This document shows, piece after piece, positions 60,567 through 64,000 of a stretch of DNA of 64,000 bases (the first letter of the stretch is position 1; each line of letters opens with the position of its first letter). The notes beneath the pieces were generated by a model. It searched no databases. It was not told the origin of the DNA and was given only the letters and a program-made list of their open reading frames with translations. The DNA comes from Deltaproteobacteria bacterium HGW-Deltaproteobacteria-2 (GTDB lineage: Bacteria > Desulfobacterota > Syntrophia > Syntrophales > Smithellaceae): the NCBI GenBank assembly GCA_002840505.1, contig PHBC01000007.1, positions 1 to 64,000 on the forward strand, read 5' to 3'. The translations under genes were made by a program, and so were the position numbers.

Positions 60567-60644
60567 AATTCCAAAAGCGAAGCGCTTTGTAATTGGCAAG
60601 TTGAATCCCGACGCTATCGAGACAAAGCGGAGGGTATCATACCC
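60567..60644 (+). repeat. Dispersed palindromic repeat, copy 2
   Basis: Begins with the hairpin CCAATTCCAAAAGCG/CGCTTTGTAATTGG and continues TTGAATCCCGAC, CGAGACAAAGCGGAGGGTATCA to ATACC. It matches the minus-strand repeat at 39778-39856. Confidence 0.65.
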
Positions 60645-60751
60645 GTGAATAAAAATTGTTTGACTAAGTTCCCATCCAATGTTAAATGTATAAAAACCGC
60701 TTGGATCCATTTTATCGACTGAGACGGTATTTATCTTCAACTGAACTGTCT

Positions 60752-60783
60752 AGGTCTTCCTTTTTTTGCGGAAGACCTTTTTT
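60752..60783 (+). terminator. Terminator-like hairpin
   Basis: AGGTCTTCC and GGAAGACCT form a 9-bp stem with a T-rich loop, followed by an 8-base T run on the plus strand. No plus-strand gene ends just before it, so it either ends an unseen small transcript or is the relic of a lost gene. Confidence 0.75.
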
Positions 60784-60842
60784 ATTTAATGAAACTTGCC
60801 GATAATGAGCCAAGCTGAAAACGAATCCCGACAAGTCGGGAT

Positions 60843-60892
60843 GAAGTATGAATCGTTAGGCGAATTATACCAGGAGCGAAGCGACACGGGAT
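60843..60892 (+). repeat. Short dispersed repeat abutting DUF2520 gene start
   Basis: GGCGAATTATACCAGGAGCG with AAGCGACACGGGAT, ending 6 bp before the ATG at 60899. The unit is the same as in the cluster at 51938-52151 and in front of tilS. The GGAG in it is too far from the ATG to be a normal ribosome site. Confidence 0.65.
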
Positions 60893-60898
60893 TTAAAT

Positions 60899-61798
60899 AT
60901 GAATAAACGATATATAAATAATTTTGCCATAATCGGCACAGGCATGGTGGGAACAGCCATAGGCTTTTTGTTAAAAAAAGCCGGATATAAAATAACCGCC
61001 ATTGTCGATAAATCTCCTGCTGCGCTGAAAAGAGCTCAGGTTTATACCGGAGGAGAAGTGTTCCGCAACCCGCAAGAAGCAGTGCGAAAAGCCGACTGCA
61101 TTTTACTTACCACCCCTGATGATGCAATTTCTTGCGCTTGCAAGGAAATTGCCCTTTATCCGGCAATAAAAAACAAATTCGTTTTCCACATGAGTGGAGC
61201 AGGTGATCTGGATATTCTTGATGCGGCAAAAAAAGCGGGAGCGGCAGTTGCCAGCATTCATCCCCTGCAGAGCTTTTCTTCAATTGATCAGGCCATAAAA
61301 AACATCCCCGGCAGTTATTTTGCAGTCACAGCGGATAAAAAAGCTCAAGCGCCGGCAAGGAATATTGTTCGCGATTTGGGAGGCATTCCTTTTTTTATAT
61401 CCTCCAATCAAAAACCGCTATACCATGCGGCCGCTTGCATTGCCTCCAATTATCTGGTTGCCCTGATGAATACGGTGGAATCAATTTATCAGGCTATCGG
61501 ATTGAATGAAAAAGATGCAAAGAAAGCTTATCTGCCTTTAGTATACGGCAGCCTCAGAAACATTGAGAATTCCGGTTCGATTCCATCTCTTACAGGTCCC
61601 ATCGCCCGTGGAGATTTAGGCACAATTAAAAAACATATTTCGGCCCTTAACAAGAATCTGCCGCAATATTCATCTTTATATTCTTCTCTCGGATTAATAA
61701 CTGTTAAAGTTGCACAAAAAAAAGGAACCTTAAATGCCCGGCAGGCAAAAGAAATTAACGCTATTTTAAAAGGAGTAAAAAATGAGCACGCAAAATAA
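60899..61798 (+). CDS. DUF2520 Rossmann-fold oxidoreductase-like protein
   Basis: A 299-residue protein with an N-terminal NAD(P)-binding domain ([20 protein letters not shown], about 11-30) and a C-terminal all-helical DUF2520 domain ([31 protein letters not shown], then [15 protein letters not shown] and [16 protein letters not shown]). The two-domain architecture resembles ketopantoate, pyrroline-carboxylate and 6-phosphogluconate-type reductases. It overlaps panB by 17 bases, so a ketopantoate reductase role (the step after PanB) is a reasonable hypothesis. No panE or ilvC is seen in the window. Confidence 0.8.
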   Translation: MNKRYINNFAIIGTGMVGTAIGFLLKKAGYKITAIVDKSPAALKRAQVYTGGEVFRNPQEAVRKADCILLTTPDDAISCACKEIALYPAIKNKFVFHMSGAGDLDILDAAKKAGAAVASIHPLQSFSSIDQAIKNIPGSYFAVTADKKAQAPARNIVRDLGGIPFFISSNQKPLYHAAACIASNYLVALMNTVESIYQAIGLNEKDAKKAYLPLVYGSLRNIENSGSIPSLTGPIARGDLGTIKKHISALNKNLPQYSSLYSSLGLITVKVAQKKGTLNARQAKEINAILKGVKNEHAK

Positions 61799-62600
61799 GA
61801 CTAACCGCAAAACAATCCTTGACATAAAAAAGATGAAAATCCAGGGAGAGAAAATTGCTGTATTGACGGCTTACGATTACGGAATGGCTTCCATAATGGA
61901 TGAAAGCGATATCGATATTATCCTGGTCGGCGATTCCCTGGGGATGGTTGTTTTAGGTTATGATACTACCCTGCCTGTAACTATGGAAGACATGCTTCAT
62001 CACACCAAAGCAGTTTCTCGAGCCGCTAACAGCGCTTTAATCGTAGCGGACATGCCTTTTTTATCTTATCAGGTCTCTCCACAAACCGCTCTGGCCAATG
62101 CGGGTCGTTTTTTGCAGGAAGCAAACGCCCAGGCAGTTAAATTAGAAGGCGGCAGAGAATATGCGGATACTATTCAAAAGATCACTTCTGCGGGAATTCC
62201 GGTTATGGCCCATCTGGGTTTAACTCCTCAGTCCATCCACCAGATAGGCGGATACCGGGTACAGGGGAAAAAAGAAGATTCCGCCCACAGAATTATTGAA
62301 GATGCGAAGATCATAGAAGAAGCGGGAGCATTCTCTGTCGTTCTGGAATGTATTCCGGAAGGACTCGCTTCTGAAATTACTCAATCCATTTCTATTCCCA
62401 CCATTGGAATTGGCGCCGGAGTTGAATGCGACGGGCAGGTTCTTGTAATTAACGACATATTAGGTATGTATGACAAATTCACACCTAAATTTGTAAAAAA
62501 ATACGCCAATCTAAATCTGGAAATTAAAAAAGCGGTAAAAACCTACATCACGGAAGTGAAACATGGAACTTTCCCTGATAGCGAACATAGTTTTAAATAA
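61782..62600 (+). CDS. panB: 3-methyl-2-oxobutanoate hydroxymethyltransferase
   Basis: A 272-residue enzyme making ketopantoate from 2-oxoisovalerate and methylene-tetrahydrofolate, the first committed step to pantothenate and CoA. Motifs include [37 protein letters not shown] (metal Asp residues), [26 protein letters not shown] and [11 protein letters not shown] (catalytic Glu), then PTIGIGAG. An AGGAG site lies inside the end of the DUF2520 gene. It depends on folate, whose synthesis gene folP lies nearby. Confidence 0.96.
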   Translation: MSTQNKTNRKTILDIKKMKIQGEKIAVLTAYDYGMASIMDESDIDIILVGDSLGMVVLGYDTTLPVTMEDMLHHTKAVSRAANSALIVADMPFLSYQVSPQTALANAGRFLQEANAQAVKLEGGREYADTIQKITSAGIPVMAHLGLTPQSIHQIGGYRVQGKKEDSAHRIIEDAKIIEEAGAFSVVLECIPEGLASEITQSISIPTIGIGAGVECDGQVLVINDILGMYDKFTPKFVKKYANLNLEIKKAVKTYITEVKHGTFPDSEHSFK

Positions 62601-62719
62601 TATTATTAATTCTAATGACGCTTCAAACTTCGCTGCTCTTGTTTTAAGCAAGTGTCATTAATTCGACTAAATATTTTATTTCTCGCGCAGTTCCACAGAA
62701 TCGCGAAAATTATGTCTTA
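62601..62719. other. Convergent intergenic region with hairpins
   Basis: Two inverted repeats lie between the converging panB and PpiC genes: TAATGAC (62613) with GTCATTA (62654), and TCGCG with CGCGA near 62686-62708, the latter followed on the minus strand by an AT-rich stretch. Either may end transcription, though neither has a clean T run. Confidence 0.4.
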
Positions 62720-63769
62720 TTAATAAGTAGTTATTTTAGCATTTTGCTGTAATTTCTTCAGGATATCCGCAAAAGCTTTTGATTTGTTTTGCTGTTCCAG
62801 AAAAGCTGAAATTCTGTCTTTTACCTCTCCTAAAGCAATTTTTTTTGCAGGTTTGCGATCCAGCACCTGAATAACATGATAGCCAAATTCTGTCTTGATC
62901 ACTGGACCAATAGCATTTTTCTCTTGTGAAAAAGCGGCGTCATCAAAAGCTTTCACAGTTTGCCCCTTCTTTATGAAATTAAGATCACCGCCAGCTTCTT
63001 TACTGGGGCAATCGGAATTCTTACGTGCCAATTCAGCAAAGTCACCGCCATTTAATAACTGTTTGCGTAAATTTTCTATCTTAGCCTTTTTCTCTGCTTT
63101 TATTTTTTCACTGTCATCTTTGTTGACGGATACCAGAATATGACGAACGTGGACACTTTCCGGACTGAGAAATAACTTATCTTTATTCTCTTGATAAAAC
63201 TTGTTTATTTCCTTTTGAGTGGGTTTTAGTTTATTTCCTATTTCCTTATTTGCAAACTTTTCGACCTTAATCAAGAAGATCATATCTTCTTGAGATATCC
63301 TGTTTTCTTTAAGGAAGTCACTCAACTTCTTGTTTGGCGGAAGACTTGCCTGTATTTTGTCTTTTGTTATTTTTATTTCCTGTTCGCTTACTTCAATTTT
63401 TTTTCTTGTGATCTCTTCGTTTAAAACTGTTCGCATGATGAATTCTTCCACCAGCCGTTTTTTAATATCTTCCTTGACTTCTTTTTGTTTATCGGCAGGA
63501 ATCTTCTCTTTGAGCATTGCTAACCTGTCTTTTACCAAACTCTCCAATTCAGATTTTTTCAATATTTTCCCATTTACACTGACGGCTGCATCAGTTGCCG
63601 TTCCTTGTCCAGCTATTACATTTTGTGTATTACCGGATGCGATGGATCCGGATACTGCCGAGGCCGGAGATTCTTTCTTGCCCTTATCATTGTCGCTACA
63701 ACCGAACATCAGGACAAAAACAAATAAAACGGAAATAGCCAGCCAACTTTTATTAATTATATTTTTCAT
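62720..63769 (-). CDS. SurA/PpiC-type peptidyl-prolyl isomerase lipoprotein
   Basis: A 349-residue exported folding helper. The N-terminus is a lipoprotein signal (SWLAISVLFVFVLMFGC, with Cys at about 24), followed by a Ser/Gly-rich linker. A SurA-like N-domain (about 60-190: VNGKILKKSELESLV, RLVEEFIMRTVLNEEI, ISQEDMIFLIKVEKFANKEI) precedes one parvulin rotamase domain (about 200-305: VHVRHILVS, GGDFAELARKNSDCPSKEAGGDLNFIKKGQ, FGYHVIQV). It probably assists outer-membrane or periplasmic protein folding from the membrane. Confidence 0.92.
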   Translation of the reverse strand: MKNIINKSWLAISVLFVFVLMFGCSDNDKGKKESPASAVSGSIASGNTQNVIAGQGTATDAAVSVNGKILKKSELESLVKDRLAMLKEKIPADKQKEVKEDIKKRLVEEFIMRTVLNEEITRKKIEVSEQEIKITKDKIQASLPPNKKLSDFLKENRISQEDMIFLIKVEKFANKEIGNKLKPTQKEINKFYQENKDKLFLSPESVHVRHILVSVNKDDSEKIKAEKKAKIENLRKQLLNGGDFAELARKNSDCPSKEAGGDLNFIKKGQTVKAFDDAAFSQEKNAIGPVIKTEFGYHVIQVLDRKPAKKIALGEVKDRISAFLEQQNKSKAFADILKKLQQNAKITTY

Positions 63770-63879
63770 GAATCTCCTCCCCCGAAAGAATTAGCAGCCT
63801 TTTTTCTTTTTTAATCTATATGCAAAATACTAATATCAGTCAAGGTAATTATCCTGATTTAATGAGGCCATATTTCTGA

Positions 63880-63897
63880 AGCGAAGCGACGCGGGAT
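63880..63897 (+). repeat. Partial short dispersed repeat
   Basis: GAAGCGAAGCGACGCGGGAT, the 3' part of the unit seen before tilS and the DUF2520 gene. It lies between the stop of the partial gene at the right edge and the PpiC start. Confidence 0.55.
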
Positions 63898-63913
63898 TAA
63901 CTTAGATTCATCG

Positions 63914-64000
63914 TTAAGTCATACTGCGTAGATATTGCAGCATTTCTATTTGATCTTCCAACTTGGGAATTTTTATTCCCGAATTTTGTTTTGGTCCCTG
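63914..64000 (-). CDS. C-terminal end of an unidentified gene (cut by window edge)
   Basis: The minus-strand frame entering from the right edge encodes 28 residues ending KIPKLEDQIEMLQYLRSMT and a TAA stop. The even, charged helical composition and normal codon use suggest a real gene end. It is in the same direction as the PpiC gene, 144 bp upstream of its start. Too little is present to identify it. Confidence 0.5.
   Translation of the reverse strand, partial: QGPKQNSGIKIPKLEDQIEMLQYLRSMT

Larger units (their letters stand above)
60503..60898. other. Repeat-filled intergenic region; no firm gene
   Basis: The 396 bases hold a palindromic repeat (60567-60644), a hairpin terminator-like structure (60752-60783) and a short repeat (60843-60892). 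On the minus strand a 76-codon open frame (60510-60740) runs through the repeat. Its end (FAFGIGVSQRNKLVFAAVLGYIV) looks faintly like an outer-membrane strand, but there is no ribosome site and half its length is repeat, so I do not call it a gene. Confidence 0.5.

Noticed and set aside
60510-60740. 76-codon minus-strand frame as an outer-membrane protein fragment
   Set aside because: Half of it is a dispersed repeat found elsewhere in non-coding DNA, and there is no ribosome site.

Overview
The window is a bacterial chromosome segment with two parts. Positions 1 to about 30470 are most of a temperate phage genome, whose far end lies beyond the left edge. Positions about 30474 to 64000 are host chromosome. 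The host genes (smpB, eno, plsB, a ptsI/ptsH/EIID remnant, paired M16 peptidases, phoH-HD phosphodiesterase-ybeY, a folP with a long N-terminal extension, a DUF2520 gene beside panB, an SurA/PpiC-type lipoprotein) suggest an anaerobic deltaproteobacterium in the broad sense, possibly Syntrophales. That placement rests on gene content and is an inference.

Prophage, minus strand, read right to left from 17785 to 65. A chain of start/stop-overlapping early genes comes first: a helix-turn-helix protein, two Cys-rich small proteins, a radical SAM enzyme, an HNH protein and a TOPRIM protein. DUF1064, DUF1376 and SSB genes follow, then terminase small and large subunits, a run of small genes, the portal, a three-gene glycosyltransferase/methyltransferase cassette, a putative scaffold, an N4-gp56-type major capsid protein and a head protein. 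Tail and lysis genes are presumably off the left edge. Positions 17786 to 19602 are the immunity region: divergent regulators, a lysogeny-expressed lipoprotein and small membrane protein, and three copies of one 17-bp palindrome (ATAACA-N5-TGTTAT) overlapping two consensus promoters.

Prophage, plus strand, 19603 to 30467, is a recombination operon: a small membrane protein, a winged-helix protein, a possible annealing protein, an SbcD/SbcC-type nuclease pair separated by a Cys-rich microprotein, a highly structured intergenic RNA candidate (24865 to 25106), hypothetical genes, an SF2 helicase, an ASCH protein and a tyrosine integrase. The integrase gene ends 7 bp from the 3' CCA of the host tmRNA gene, so the phage is inserted at the ssrA 3' end.

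Host part. The ssrA gene (minus strand) has a normal tag reading frame (AENYDYALAA), pseudoknots and T arm. The 5' tRNA-like domain is not recognisable; a consensus sigma70 promoter occupies the place where it should be. The other host genes cover trans-translation (smpB), tRNA modification (ttcA-like, tsaE, tilS), glycolysis (eno), phospholipid synthesis (plsB), a partial PTS, proteolysis (two M16, one M20, ftsH), RNA/ribosome and nucleotide-signalling factors (phoH, HD phosphodiesterase, ybeY), and fatty acid, folate, pantothenate and aspartate-family metabolism. Several host intergenic spaces carry related non-coding repeats: a MITE-like family with ATACC/GGTAT ends, and shorter repeats that abut gene starts.
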